The notes: generated from the letters alone by a model not told the origin. DNA of 64,000 nt from Azospirillum thiophilum (GCF_001305595.1 NZ_CP012402.1:579001-643000), one strand, 5' to 3'; shown: positions 10,506 to 20,263, numbered from the stretch's first letter. Translations and numbers: made by a program.

Positions 10506-12450
10506 ATGCCTTTGGTTGCGAATGGCTCAGAGATTGCCGTAAACACGACCACCACCAACACTCAGCGTGAAGTCACCGTCACGGCGGTGGACGGCTATGG
10601 ATATTTCCTCGCCTGGACGGACAACAGCGGTAGTTCCTTCGACAGCAGTGGCTCGGGAATTCGAGGACAATTCGTCGGGCTCGATGGGGCGACGGGCGCG
10701 GACTTCTTTGTCAACGCCACCACAAATCTGGATCAGTCGAAACCGAGCGTCGACACTCTGAAAGCCGTAACGGGCGACCCGAACGGGATGATGATCGTGT
10801 GGGTGGACGCCAACGGTGAGCAAGGCGATACACAGGGCACCGGAATCCGCGGTGCACGCCGGGGGCCCGACGGCAGGTTCATGGACGACGACTTCGCCAT
10901 CAACGGGTCCTTTGCCGGTGATCAGAGCGCTCCAAGCGTTGCGGGATTGTACCCCGATCCGAACGGCACGGATGACGGGGGCTTCGTGGTCGTCTGGGTG
11001 ACCACGGACTAGGCCTCGGGCGATGGCGCGGGCACCGCGGTCAAGGCGCGGCTCTTCAACGCCAACGGAGTTGCGATCGGCGACGAGTTCCTCGTCAACA
11101 GCCCCGCCGGCGACGATGTCTTGAACAGCGCGAATCCCGACGGCGACGATCAGTCCGCGCCGACGGTCACGGCCCTGAAGAATGGCAACTTCGTCGTCGC
11201 ATGGCAGGATTCGAGAGGCTCGGTGACGGGCAGCGGCGACGATACATGGGACAATGGCGTGCGGGCGAAGGTTTATGATCGCTCCGGCAACGAGGTGAGA
11301 GGCGACTTCAGCGTCAACACATCGGCGTTCGGCCGCCAGACCGCTCCCAAGATCGCAGCCTTGAGTGGCGGCGGGTTTGTCATCATCTGGCAGTCCGAGG
11401 ACGCGGGCGCGGACGGCTCCGACGCCGCCGTGATGGCGCAGATCTACAACGAAGACGGATACCCGGAGGGGGACAATTTCGTCGTCAACACCACAGCCGA
11501 TCTGGGTCAATTCGAACCCAGCGTCGCCGCATTGGGCGACGGAGGCTTCGTCGTCACCTGGACGGACGCCAGCGAAGGCGGCGACCCGAACATTCTGTAC
11601 GAGATCAGGGGCCAAGTCTTCAGCGCCGACGGCACCAAGGTCGGCGGTGAGTTCGTCGCCAACCCCACGGCCGCCGGCTAGCAATCCGTCCCCGCCGTCG
11701 CCGCGACGAGCGACGGCTGAGTCATCGTCGCCTGGATAGATGTGACCGGCGGCAATTCGGTCGTCGACATCAAAGCGCAGGTCTTCTCCCTCATAGAACC
11801 GAGCTGCTATCTGGCGGGCAGCCTGGTGTACACCGATCGCGGCGATGTGCCGGTGGAACGGCTGCACATCGGCGACTGTGTTCTGACGGCCAGCGGTGCC
11901 TACCGTCCGATCCGCTGGGTCGGCAGGACCACCATTCCCGCCCGCCTGATCAACACGCCGGAAGCGGAACAGGCCTGCCTGCCGGTGATCGTGCGCAGGG
12001 ATGCGGTGCAAAAGAACGTGCCTTCGCGCGATCTCTACATCGCAAGATGGCATGCCATCGCCGCGAACGGCGTCACGATGCCGATCGGTGCCTTTGTCAA
12101 CGGGCTCAGCATCGTGCAGGACGACAGGGTTCGCGATCTGGCCTACCACAATGTCGAACTCGAGACCGTGGATGTGATCTTCGTCAACCACCTGCCGGTG
12201 TTGAGCCTGTGGCCGCGCGTCAGCCCGCGGTTCCGTTTCGACAATTGCGACGATTATTTCGCCCGCTATCCCGACGGTGCGGCCCATGATCGTGCGCTGA
12301 CGTCTCCGGTTCCCGATTGCACCGAGGATGATTTGTGGACGGCTGCGATCCTCCTCCACCGCAGGGCGAAGGCCGGGAACCCGGCCCCGGCGAAGCGCAG
12401 GGTTCCCGCCATGCGCAAGCAGGCACGCCCTGCCGCCGGACCGGCCGCCT
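10506..12450 (+). pseudogene. Hint-domain repeat protein interrupted by three in-frame stop codons
   Basis: A single frame from ATG 10506 (site TTGGAG) encodes about five repeats of roughly 100 residues (pattern F-VNTT---DQS-PSVAAL--GGFVV-W-D--G), then a Hint (hedgehog/intein-like, Hint_2) domain starting CYLAGSLVYTDRGDVPVERL and running to the HLPVLSLWP region. The frame holds TAG at 11010-11012, TAG at 11679-11681 and TGA at 11718-11720, but the protein similarity continues uninterrupted in the same frame through all three. Such proteins are usually exported by type I systems in alphaproteobacteria. The frame stays open to 13274, beyond the point where it opposes the copper gene on the other strand, so the true C-terminus is unclear and the end given is where family-like sequence fades. 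No signal peptide is visible. Confidence 0.75.
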
Positions 12451-12653
12451 TCACGCCGAAGCCCAGCCCGACCTTTGCTGACGGCCGGCGTTCCGGCCGG
12501 CGCCACGACGGTCGATATCGGCTGGACGGCGTTCCAGGAGATGATGCGTGGCGCCGACGGGAAAAGCGGCGACCGTCAGGGCCTGCCGGCCGACCGTGCC
12601 GACGGTGCCCCGGTCGCCGTTCGTTGATCGCCGTATTTGCCGGGGAGCCTCCG

Positions 12654-14381
12654 TCACTTCGTGCCGGCGGCCGGCTCGCCGAGTTGCAGCCTGGTCCGGA
12701 ACACCTGCTTGTCGAAATCGTCGATCAGCACGTCCAGGCGCAGCTCCCAGCGGCCGGCCAGCGGCAGTTCCATGTCGTCGCTGCCGAAGAAGCCGGGGCC
12801 GAGGCTCGACAGGGGCCGTCGCAGCGGGGCGATGCCGGCGGTTGGCAGCTCCCATTCCGCCGTCGCCTCGCGGGCGGCCAACTGCTTGCCGTCCTCGTCC
12901 TGGAGGTGGAGCCGGATGCGGTTCCGCCCCGGCCTCGCCGGATCGACATCGATGATGGCCATATGGCCGTTCCGGACCGTGACGATGGAAAATCCCGGCG
13001 GCGGCCTTTCCACCCCGCCGCTCCGTGCGCGCGGCGGGGGGGTCAGGGCGAACGAGGCGCTCAACAGCAGGATCGTGCCGGCCACCGCCATCTCCAGGGC
13101 GATGCTCCGTCGCAGCGCCCGGACCGGGCCGGTGCCGCCGCGGTCGAGCGCAGGGGTCAGCGACTGCCGGTTCCATGCCGCCAGCCCGAGCAGCAGCAGG
13201 ACCGCCAGCATCTTGCCCGACCACAGCCAGCCATAGCCGGTCGACAGGATCGCCTCCAAGATCGCGCTGCCTGAAACCGCACCGGCCGGGCGGAGCTGGA
13301 GCACGGACAGGATGGCGCCGGCCCCGGCCAGCACCGCCACCGCGCCGACGGCGAGGCGGGAGAAGCGGCGGGTCAGCCGTGCCGCCTCGGCCGCAGGCTC
13401 CAGGCGCAGGGCGACGGCCAGCGGCCACAGCGCCCCGACCCAGAAGGCGGCCATCAGCCCATGCAGCGCGACCAGGGGGGCGGCCAGCCAGCGCGGCGGG
13501 GCGGTGGCGGCATGGCCGGTGGCCGCCAGCGACAGGGCGCCCAGCAGCGCCCCCGCTGCCAGGAGCAGCCAGCCGGCTTTCGACCGGCCCCAACCCGCCA
13601 GCCCGCCAGCCGTGCAGAGCAGGGCCAGCGCGGCGATGCCGATGCTGAGGCCGACGCTGCTTCCGGCGCCGGTGCTCCAGGCCGACGCCGTCGCGAGCGC
13701 GGCGAGGGGCTGGCCGGTCAGGACCGCGCCGGTCACCCCGACCAGCAGCAGCCCCGACAGCCCGGCCGCCAGCAGCATCGCCCCCAGGGCCGGCGTCACC
13801 CGGTCGCTGAGCGCGCTCGACCGCCCGCCGACCAGAAGCAGGAACAGGCCGCCGCCGGTCCCGGCCAGCAGGGCGGCGTAATGCAGGGCGCGCAGCAGCA
13901 CCCCGGCCAGCGCGGCGGTGCGGGCCGGGTCGTCGGGCTCCGGCGTTGCGGCCGGCGGCGGCGGTGTCATGCCGATGCCGAAGGTGAAGGAGCCGGCGAC
14001 GGGATGGCCGTCGGCGGAGGTCATGCGGTAGCTGGCGACATAGAGGCCCTGCGGCAGCCCCGGCGGCAGGGCGAGACGGACGGTATCGTTCTCCGCCACG
14101 GTGCCCGCGGGATCGGCCATGTCGCGTCCCTGCTGGTCGAGCAGCTGGAAGCGGATCGGGGAGACGGGCTCGTTGAAGCTCAGCCGCAGCTCGGCCGGCG
14201 GGGCGTCGAGGGTGGCGCCGTCGGCCGGGACCGACTCCATCAGGACGGCATGGGCCCAACCGGTCCGCGGGATCGCCGCCATGCCCGCCAGGGCGAGCAG
14301 CAGGACCACCCGGAAGAGCGCCCGGAAAGGCGTGCAGGCGGGCGCTGGCAAGCCGGGCGGACGATGAAGGTTGGAATGCAT
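12654..14381 (-). CDS. CopC-CopD fusion, copper resistance/uptake membrane protein
   Basis: A 575-residue fusion. The ATG at 14379-14381 gives a signal peptide followed by a CopC domain whose mature N-terminal His is in WAHAVLMESVPADGATL (His 44), the position of the Cu(II) ligand in CopC proteins, and a second conserved His in DGHPVAGSFTFG. Residues about 150-430 form a CopD-type bundle of about eight transmembrane helices (LLRALHYAALLAGTGG, HGLMAAFWVGALWPL, GYGWLWSGKMLAVLLLLG). A C-terminal periplasmic domain of about 130 residues resembles FixH/YtkA-like folds. It lies 98 bases downstream of the YcnI-like gene, probably in one operon. A role in copper import across the inner membrane or in detoxification fits; direction cannot be decided from sequence. 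Confidence 0.9.
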   Translation of the reverse strand: MHSNLHRPPGLPAPACTPFRALFRVVLLLALAGMAAIPRTGWAHAVLMESVPADGATLDAPPAELRLSFNEPVSPIRFQLLDQQGRDMADPAGTVAENDTVRLALPPGLPQGLYVASYRMTSADGHPVAGSFTFGIGMTPPPPAATPEPDDPARTAALAGVLLRALHYAALLAGTGGGLFLLLVGGRSSALSDRVTPALGAMLLAAGLSGLLLVGVTGAVLTGQPLAALATASAWSTGAGSSVGLSIGIAALALLCTAGGLAGWGRSKAGWLLLAAGALLGALSLAATGHAATAPPRWLAAPLVALHGLMAAFWVGALWPLAVALRLEPAAEAARLTRRFSRLAVGAVAVLAGAGAILSVLQLRPAGAVSGSAILEAILSTGYGWLWSGKMLAVLLLLGLAAWNRQSLTPALDRGGTGPVRALRRSIALEMAVAGTILLLSASFALTPPPRARSGGVERPPPGFSIVTVRNGHMAIIDVDPARPGRNRIRLHLQDEDGKQLAAREATAEWELPTAGIAPLRRPLSSLGPGFFGSDDMELPLAGRWELRLDVLIDDFDKQVFRTRLQLGEPAAGTK

Positions 14382-14479
14382 TGGGATGCCTCGCGTTGGC
14401 GGCAGCCATGGCCGCGGGCCGGCATGCCGGAAGCCCTCAGGGCCGCCGGCATGCCGCCCGCCCGTCCGGCGGGAGGCCG

Positions 14480-15013
14480 TCAGTGCGGCGCGGGTTCGGT
14501 CAGCTTGAGGACCGGCGCCGGTTCGCGATAATCGCCCGGCGACTTGCCGGCCTCCGGGATCTCGATCCAGCGATGGACGCCCTTCTCGCACTCCTGCACC
14601 ACCGGGAAATGGATCGTGGTGCCGGCGGGCCGCTTGGGCAGCACGACCTGGAAGACGAACTCGTCATACCAGGCATCGGGCAGGCTGCCGCCGGTCCAGG
14701 CGATTTCGGTGACGCCCCGGGTGATGCTGCGCCCATGCGATTCATAGGGCTGGGCGTAGGGGCCTTCCTTGGTCGACAGGCTCCAGCCCGGCTTCGGCAT
14801 CGGCTTGGCCAGCACTGCCCCGTCGGGCAGGCGGACGCGGATCGCGGTGGTCGGCGAGCTGTCGCAGCCGTGGCCGACCTTCAGGACGGCCTTGTAATAG
14901 CTGCCGGCCGGCGCCTCGCGGGTCTCCAGGACGACATGGGCGGCGGCGGTGCCGGCGGCGAGCGCAAGGCAAAGGGTCCCGGCGCCGAGCGCCAGGGAGA
15001 GGATGCGGGTCAT
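14480..15013 (-). CDS. YcnI-like periplasmic copper-associated protein (DUF1775)
   Basis: Exported protein of 177 residues. A signal peptide ends in GTAAA, leaving mature AHVVLE with His 26 near the new N-terminus, as in YcnI, where this His coordinates copper. Family features include EAPAGSYYKAVLKVGHGCD.SPTTAIRVRLPDG, PMPKPGWSL and the C-terminal FPVVQECEKGVHRWIEIP. YcnI genes commonly sit beside copC/copD as here. There is no membrane anchor of the Bacillus type; the C-terminus ends KLTEPAPH. Confidence 0.88.
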   Translation of the reverse strand: MTRILSLALGAGTLCLALAAGTAAAHVVLETREAPAGSYYKAVLKVGHGCDSSPTTAIRVRLPDGAVLAKPMPKPGWSLSTKEGPYAQPYESHGRSITRGVTEIAWTGGSLPDAWYDEFVFQVVLPKRPAGTTIHFPVVQECEKGVHRWIEIPEAGKSPGDYREPAPVLKLTEPAPH

Positions 15014-15076
15014 TGGAACGCTCCTGAATGGATCTGCGGACCGGACGGGGGCCGGTCGGGGCGGGTGGTGCCGGGA

Positions 15077-15517
15077 TCACACCGGCGGAGCGCGGGGTTT
15101 GACGCAGGTCAGGAAATGGTCGGCCGGACGCATGCCGGGGCTGGCCGGCGGGGAAGCCACCAAGGCGAAGACCGGCGGCGGCGGCGGGGCGGCGGCAGTG
15201 GGCACCAGCCCATGGGTGGCGAGCGCGAGGCAGAAGGCGCAGAGACCGTCATGGTCCATGGCCTGGCCGCCGGGATGCTCCCCGGGATGCCCCTGGCCGG
15301 GACCGCAATGCCCGGCCGCGGTCGCCGCGGTCAGGAAGCCGGCCGGCAGTCCCGCGCGCGCCCGCGCCGCCATGGCGAAATCGGGAACCGCCACCTGGAC
15401 CAGCAGCGCCAGCACCGCAAGCCAGCCCGCCAGCGCATGGCGCAGCCGGGCGCGGCCGCCCGGGAGGCCGCCCGGAGGCGGATCGCGCATGTCTCTGGAT
15501 GTCCGGCGCCGGGCCAT
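15077..15517 (-). CDS. DUF2946-family exported CxxC protein
   Basis: A 146-residue protein with one hydrophobic signal/anchor segment (LAGWLAVLALLVQVAVPDFAMA) and a His/Gly-rich mature part holding a CxxC motif in HDGLCAFCLALATHG. This matches DUF2946, small proteins often found in copper or metal-TonB loci of proteobacteria. The start at 15517 has AGGTGG 12 bases upstream; an ATG at 15490 is an alternative. It is the first gene of a probable operon with the YcnI-like protein and the CopC-CopD fusion. A copper-binding or delivery role is inferred from the CxxC, His content and neighbours. Confidence 0.75.
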   Translation of the reverse strand: MARRRTSRDMRDPPPGGLPGGRARLRHALAGWLAVLALLVQVAVPDFAMAARARAGLPAGFLTAATAAGHCGPGQGHPGEHPGGQAMDHDGLCAFCLALATHGLVPTAAAPPPPPVFALVASPPASPGMRPADHFLTCVKPRAPPV

Positions 15518-15694
15518 GAGGGGCGAAGCCACCTGATACGGAAGGACCGATGCCATCGACCACGGGCGGCACCGGGCGGTCAAGCCATTCCACGGGGCTC
15601 CGGACGATTCGTCCGATCCGCCGCCGACAGCCCCATTTCATCCGCCATCGATTTCAGGATACTCTATTCCCTCAGGTTATAATGCGAGATCTAC

Positions 15695-16606
15695 ATGAAT
15701 CTGCGTCAGGTCGAGGCGTTCCACGCAGTCATGACCAACGGCACCGCGTCGCGCGCCGCCGAGGTGCTGCGCATTTCCCAGCCGGCCGTCAGCAAGGCGA
15801 TCCAGGAGCTGGAGCGCGAGATCGGCTTTGCGCTGTTCCACCGCGCCAAGGGCCGCCTGATCGCGACGGAGGAGGGGCGGCTGTTCTTCCAGGAAGTGTC
15901 CGATTCCTTCGCCGGCCTGATCCATCTGCGCGCCGCCGCCGCCCGCATCCGCGATTTCGGATCGGGCGAAATCCGGGTGGCCTGCCAGTCGGCGATCAGC
16001 ACCACGGTCCTGCCCAAGGCGTTGCGGGCCTTCCAACTGCGTCACCCAGACGTGTCGATCACCGTCCAGGCGCGCATGTCGTCGGTGGTCAAGGATCTGA
16101 TCGCATCCGGCCAGTTCGACGTCGGGCTGGCGGCGGACGAGATCGACGTGACCGGGGTCGATGCGACGCTGTTCATGCAGCAGCGGCTGGTGATCGCCGT
16201 TCCCGCCGGTCATCCGCTGGCGTCGCGCCCGGTGCTGCACCCGGCCGACCTGCACGGGCTGCCCTTCATCGCGCTGGCGCCGGAGGACACCGCCCGCCGC
16301 CGGCTGGACGGCGTGCTGGCGGTCCACGGCGTGATGCCGAAGATCGTGCTGGAGACGCCCTATTCGACCACGGTCTGCGCCATGGTCCAGGCCGGCATCG
16401 GCTGCGGGCTGGTCAGCCCGCTGACCACCGAGCCCTATCTCGGCCGGGGCCTCGTCGCCCGCGCCTTCGAGCCGGTGATCCGCTCGCGCACCCTGCTGCT
16501 TCTGCCGCCGAACCGCCGGCCGTCGCGCATCGTCGCCGACTGCATCGCGGAACTGATGGCCTTCTCCAGCGTCGGCGCGGGTGATCCCGGCGGCCCCGAT
16601 CATTGA
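15695..16606 (+). CDS. LysR-family transcriptional regulator
   Basis: A 303-residue LysR regulator with an N-terminal winged helix-turn-helix (residues about 3-62: FHAVMTNGTASRAAEVLRISQPAVSKAIQELE) and a LysR substrate-binding domain from about residue 90. The HTH wording (TASRAAEVLRISQPAVSKAI) and the substrate domain resemble the OccR/NocR-like branch, which often responds to amino acids or opines. It is divergent from the copper operon at its left and convergent with the TauE/SafE gene 5 bases to its right. Its target is not evident. Confidence 0.92.
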   Translation: MNLRQVEAFHAVMTNGTASRAAEVLRISQPAVSKAIQELEREIGFALFHRAKGRLIATEEGRLFFQEVSDSFAGLIHLRAAAARIRDFGSGEIRVACQSAISTTVLPKALRAFQLRHPDVSITVQARMSSVVKDLIASGQFDVGLAADEIDVTGVDATLFMQQRLVIAVPAGHPLASRPVLHPADLHGLPFIALAPEDTARRRLDGVLAVHGVMPKIVLETPYSTTVCAMVQAGIGCGLVSPLTTEPYLGRGLVARAFEPVIRSRTLLLLPPNRRPSRIVADCIAELMAFSSVGAGDPGGPDH

Positions 16607-16611
16607 CCTGC

Positions 16612-17361
16612 TCAGGCCATCAGCATCTTCACCCCGGACGCCACCAGGATCGCCGAAAGCAGATAGCGCAACGCCACGACCGGGAGATGCCGGCTGCCCA
16701 GCCATGCGCCGAACAGCCCGCCGGCGCCGGCGGCCATCAGCCATACCGGCAGCGCCGGGGGCAGTGCCGGCACCGTCGCCCAGGTGCCCAGCAGGGCCGA
16801 TGCCGAGTTCAGAAGGTTGAAGGCGGCCGACACCGCGGCTGTCCGCCGGGTTTCGACCCAGCCCATCAGCAGGATCAGGGGGGCGAGGAATATGCCGCCT
16901 CCCGTTCCGGTCATGCCGGAAAGGAAGCCGATGCCGGCACCCGCTGCCAGTGCCGCCCAGAAGGGCGGGTGGTCCGGCGCCGCCGGTACGGCCCGCCTGC
17001 GGCCGGCGACCCAGGTGGAGCGCGTCAGTTCCAGCCCTGCCAGCAGAAGGCAGGCGCCGACCACCGGGTAATAGGCCGCCGCTGGAAGATGCACCAAGCC
17101 GCCGGCGAAGGAGAAAGGCATGCCCAGAACGCCGAATGGGTACACGTTTCGCCAGTGAAGCAGCCCCGCCCGCGCGAACCGGGCCGTGCCGATCGCCGCG
17201 ACCAACAGGTTCAAGGTCAGGGCGGCCGGCTTCATCACCGCCGGGTCGAGGCCGACCATGCCCATGACCGCAAGGTAGCCGGACGCCCCGGCCTGGCCGA
17301 CGGCGGCGTACAGCGCCGCGACGACCAGGATCAACCCTGACAATTCGACCGTCTCTTCCAA
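16612..17361 (-). CDS. TauE/SafE-family sulfite/organosulfonate exporter-like permease
   Basis: Inner-membrane protein of 249 residues with about eight hydrophobic helices. The TauE/SafE repeats are visible as GLDPAVMKPAALTLNLLVAAIGTARFARAG and LSGMTGTGGGIFLAPLILLMGWVETRRTAAVSAAFNLLNSA. Family members move sulfite, sulfoacetate or other small anions, and some lie in copper loci. The substrate is not shown here. The gene is convergent with the LysR regulator and stands between two groups of copper genes on the same strand. Confidence 0.85.
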   Translation of the reverse strand: MEETVELSGLILVVAALYAAVGQAGASGYLAVMGMVGLDPAVMKPAALTLNLLVAAIGTARFARAGLLHWRNVYPFGVLGMPFSFAGGLVHLPAAAYYPVVGACLLLAGLELTRSTWVAGRRRAVPAAPDHPPFWAALAAGAGIGFLSGMTGTGGGIFLAPLILLMGWVETRRTAAVSAAFNLLNSASALLGTWATVPALPPALPVWLMAAGAGGLFGAWLGSRHLPVVALRYLLSAILVASGVKMLMA

Positions 17362-17485
17362 CAGCTGCCTCCCGGTTCTCCGGACACTTATCCGGGCGGT
17401 CGGCGGCCAGCCATTCCTTTTTCGGATTCCCCCGCCGGTCGGCCGTCCGCTCCGGCGCCGGATGGAATATCCGGAATGTTGCGGT

Positions 17486-19696
17486 TCAGAACTTCACGGT
17501 CAGGCCGGCGACGAAGGAGCGTCCCGCCCCCGGCAGCGGTCCCGCCGTGCCCCGGCTTCCCCCGGCGCGGTAGTCGGCGTAATCGACGCCGCCCAGCGGC
17601 GGATAATAGGCCTGGTCGAGCAGGTTCTCGATGCCGGCATCGACCCGGACATTGCCCCACTCGTACCCCGTCCGCAGGTTGACCAGCGCGTAGCCCGGCG
17701 TCTCCGGCTCGTTGCGTGCCGTCTCCACCCGCTCCTTGCGGGCGGTCGCCTGAAGCTCGACCGCGCTGTTCCAGCCGCCCAGCCGGTGCTCCAGCGTCAG
17801 CAGGGCGTTGAGCGGCATCATGTGGTACAGCGCGTCGCCGGTGTCGAGGTTGCGGCCCTGCACCCAGCCGACCACGCCGGACAGCCGGACTGTGCCGAGC
17901 GCCTCGTCCTCATGGACGGTCGCCGCCGCCGACAGGTTCGCGCCGAACAGGATCGCGTCGTGGTTGGCGAAGCGCAGCTTGACGAAGCCGTTGCCGAGCG
18001 TGCCGATCCGCTCGACGTCGATGTAGTTCTGCACATAGGTATAGTAGGGCGTCAGCTTGACCTCCCATGACTTGCGGGCGGCGTCGTGCAGCGACAGGGT
18101 GGTGCTGACGGTGTTGGCGACCTCCGGCTTCAGGTCGGGGTTGCCGACATAGCCGTTGGCGTCGCCGAACCAGCCGTTCATGCTGCTCGACATTGCGCCG
18201 GTCCCCCAGGCATAGCGCTCGTACAGGTTGGGCGAGCGGGTCTTGCGGGCATAGCCGGCCTCGATCGCGCTGCTGTCGGACGGGGTGTAGCGGGCCAGCG
18301 CCGTCACGTCGAAATTGACGTCGGTTCGCCCGCGGCCACGGGCGTTGAAGGCCCGGGCGTCGGCGGCGTCCGGGTTGGCCATCGCCATCATGCCCCCACC
18401 CATGCCCAGGGAGTTCTGCCAGGAATAGGGCTGCACCGCCCCGGTGTCCATCCACACCACGTCGTTGCGCACGCCGAGCAGGGTGGTCCAGGCCGGCGAC
18501 CAGCTCGCTTCCCATTCGGCGAAGGTGCCGACGCGGTTGCGGGTGCCGCCGTTGATGTTCCAGTAGGTCAGCGGGCTCATCATCATGCTGCCCGCCACCG
18601 GATCCCACCAGTCGTCCAAATGGGTGTGGCGGAACTCGGTGCCGAAGCGGAGTGTGTCGCGCGCCGACAGCGGCAGCGTCGCCTTGACCGAATAGCCGGC
18701 GTCGGTGGTCCGCGTGTCCATCGGCATGCCGCCGCCGGCGGTGCCGCCCTTGTCCTCCAGGAAGTTCATGCTGTGCTCGGTCCGCCGCCAGTTGGCCCGG
18801 ACGTCCAGCGCTCCCCAATCGAAGCTTCCTTCATAGCGGCCATTGACGAACAGGCTGCGGTTGTCGGTCAGGTCCATGCGCTGGGTGGGAAAGCCCTGGT
18901 AGGGCATGGTCTGGATGCCGCCCTGCAGGGTCAGCCGGTGCCCGTCGCGCTGCGCGCCGAGCGTGACCGCATTGTCCTGCACATTGTAGAGCGTCGAGCG
19001 GACGGTCCGGCCGTTGCCCGCCTCGTAATTCCCGGAACGGCTCCAGGATCCGTCATAGCGCAGGCTGACGGTGTCGTTGGCGACCGTCGCCTCGGCGGCC
19101 CCGGACACGCCGTGGCCGTTGGAGCGGTAGAAGGCCGACAGCTTGCCCTCGGTGTACACAGCCTCGCCCGGCGCGGCGAAGACCGGAGGCGCGCTTTCGA
19201 CCGAGATGGTGCCGGCGATGCTGTCGCCGCCGGCGCTGACCGGGGTGATGCCGGCCAGCACCTCGACCTTCGACACCCGTGTCGGCGCGATGGCGGAGAG
19301 CGCCGGGTTCATCTGGTTGGGGCAGGCGGGGGCGATGGGGGCGCCGTCGACCAGCACGTTGACGCGGTCGGCGCCCAGCCCGTTCAGCGCCGGCAGGCTC
19401 GACACGCCGCCGTTGCCGTAGAGGCTGACGCCGGGCAGCCCGCGCAGCAGCGCGGCGACGTCGCTGGTCGAGGTCAGGCGGGCGGCCAACCCGCTTCCGT
19501 TCGGCCCGCTTCCGCCAAGGCCGCTGCCGGCCGGCAGGGCATCGTCGGGGCTGGCGATCACGGAGATGGCGGGAAGCGACTGGGCGGGCGAAGGGGCGGT
19601 TTGGGCCAGGGTGCCGGCGGGCGACAGCCCGGCCAGTGCGGCACCCGACAGCAGGGCCGCGCGCAGGGCGCCGGCCGCGGTGAAACGCGACGTCAT
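17486..19696 (-). CDS. OprC/NosA-like TonB-dependent copper receptor
   Basis: Outer-membrane TonB-dependent receptor of 736 residues with a signal peptide (about 1-31, cut after LAQ), a TonB-box-like LPAISVIAS, a plug domain (about 70-170) and a 22-strand barrel ending in the canonical aromatic VAGLTVKF. The plug contains CPNQM (Cys125, Met129), and an extracellular region contains HSM (His308, Met310). This reproduces the CxxxM...HxM copper site of Pseudomonas OprC with nearly the same spacing between the two halves. Met-rich stretches (GMGGGMMAMAN) and the adjacent copper genes support copper as ligand. Alternative: a related NosA-type receptor linked to nitrous oxide reductase. Confidence 0.88.
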   Translation of the reverse strand: MTSRFTAAGALRAALLSGAALAGLSPAGTLAQTAPSPAQSLPAISVIASPDDALPAGSGLGGSGPNGSGLAARLTSTSDVAALLRGLPGVSLYGNGGVSSLPALNGLGADRVNVLVDGAPIAPACPNQMNPALSAIAPTRVSKVEVLAGITPVSAGGDSIAGTISVESAPPVFAAPGEAVYTEGKLSAFYRSNGHGVSGAAEATVANDTVSLRYDGSWSRSGNYEAGNGRTVRSTLYNVQDNAVTLGAQRDGHRLTLQGGIQTMPYQGFPTQRMDLTDNRSLFVNGRYEGSFDWGALDVRANWRRTEHSMNFLEDKGGTAGGGMPMDTRTTDAGYSVKATLPLSARDTLRFGTEFRHTHLDDWWDPVAGSMMMSPLTYWNINGGTRNRVGTFAEWEASWSPAWTTLLGVRNDVVWMDTGAVQPYSWQNSLGMGGGMMAMANPDAADARAFNARGRGRTDVNFDVTALARYTPSDSSAIEAGYARKTRSPNLYERYAWGTGAMSSSMNGWFGDANGYVGNPDLKPEVANTVSTTLSLHDAARKSWEVKLTPYYTYVQNYIDVERIGTLGNGFVKLRFANHDAILFGANLSAAATVHEDEALGTVRLSGVVGWVQGRNLDTGDALYHMMPLNALLTLEHRLGGWNSAVELQATARKERVETARNEPETPGYALVNLRTGYEWGNVRVDAGIENLLDQAYYPPLGGVDYADYRAGGSRGTAGPLPGAGRSFVAGLTVKF

Positions 19697-19837
19697 GAAG
19701 AACCTCGATCGGGGAACAGCCGGACGGTCGCCGCGCGGCGGAGGCGCGGGTCGAACCGTGGGGCCGTAGCAGCAGGGGGACGGCAGGCGCGGGCATTGGC
19801 GCGACCGGAAGCGCGCGACGATCCCGCGGTTGCGGTC

Positions 19838-20263
19838 TCAGGCCGGCGGTGCGCGTGCCTGGAGGGTGGAGAGGAACCAGCCGGCCAGGATCAGCGCGCC
19901 GGGCAGGGCCGTTGCGCCGTGCCGGATCACGCTGTCCTGCGTCACCAGGAAAAGCGGCGGCGGCAGATGCAGCCCGGCGATCAGCGGGCACAGCGGGCAG
20001 CCTCCGCCGTCCGCATGCCCGTCCGGAAGATCCGGCGCTTGTCCCGATGGCAGTTCCGCGCCGGCCGGCGGGCCGTCGACGTCGAGAAGAACCATTCCCT
20101 CGGCGGTGCAGACGGCGATCCCGCCGCCGCTCCCGCCGGCCGGAGCGGACATCGCCGGCATGAGCAGCGCCCAGGCGAACAGCTGGACCAGCAATGCCGC
20201 CATGCCGGCCGTCAGGCCGACGCGGCGCAACCCGCGGCGCAACCCCTGGCCGGCCGCGGTCAC
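19838..20263 (-). CDS. DUF2946-family CxxC protein
   Basis: Small protein of 141 residues with an N-terminal hydrophobic segment (GMAALLVQLFAWALLMPAMS), a CPLCP motif (Cys89, Cys92) in DGGGCPLCPLIAGLHL, and a second hydrophobic stretch near the C-terminus. This is the DUF2946 pattern seen upstream of copper TonB receptors. It lies upstream of and on the same strand as the OprC-like receptor, with a gap of about 140 bases. It is the second DUF2946 protein in this copper island; the two share little beyond the CxxC and overall layout. Confidence 0.75.
   Translation of the reverse strand: MTAAGQGLRRGLRRVGLTAGMAALLVQLFAWALLMPAMSAPAGGSGGGIAVCTAEGMVLLDVDGPPAGAELPSGQAPDLPDGHADGGGCPLCPLIAGLHLPPPLFLVTQDSVIRHGATALPGALILAGWFLSTLQARAPPA

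Noticed and set aside
12451..13274. Continuation of the Hint-domain frame to 13274
   Set aside because: The translation becomes Arg/Pro-rich and overlaps the antisense CopC-CopD gene, whose coding evidence is strong; the end of the Hint gene is probably lost or shifted.
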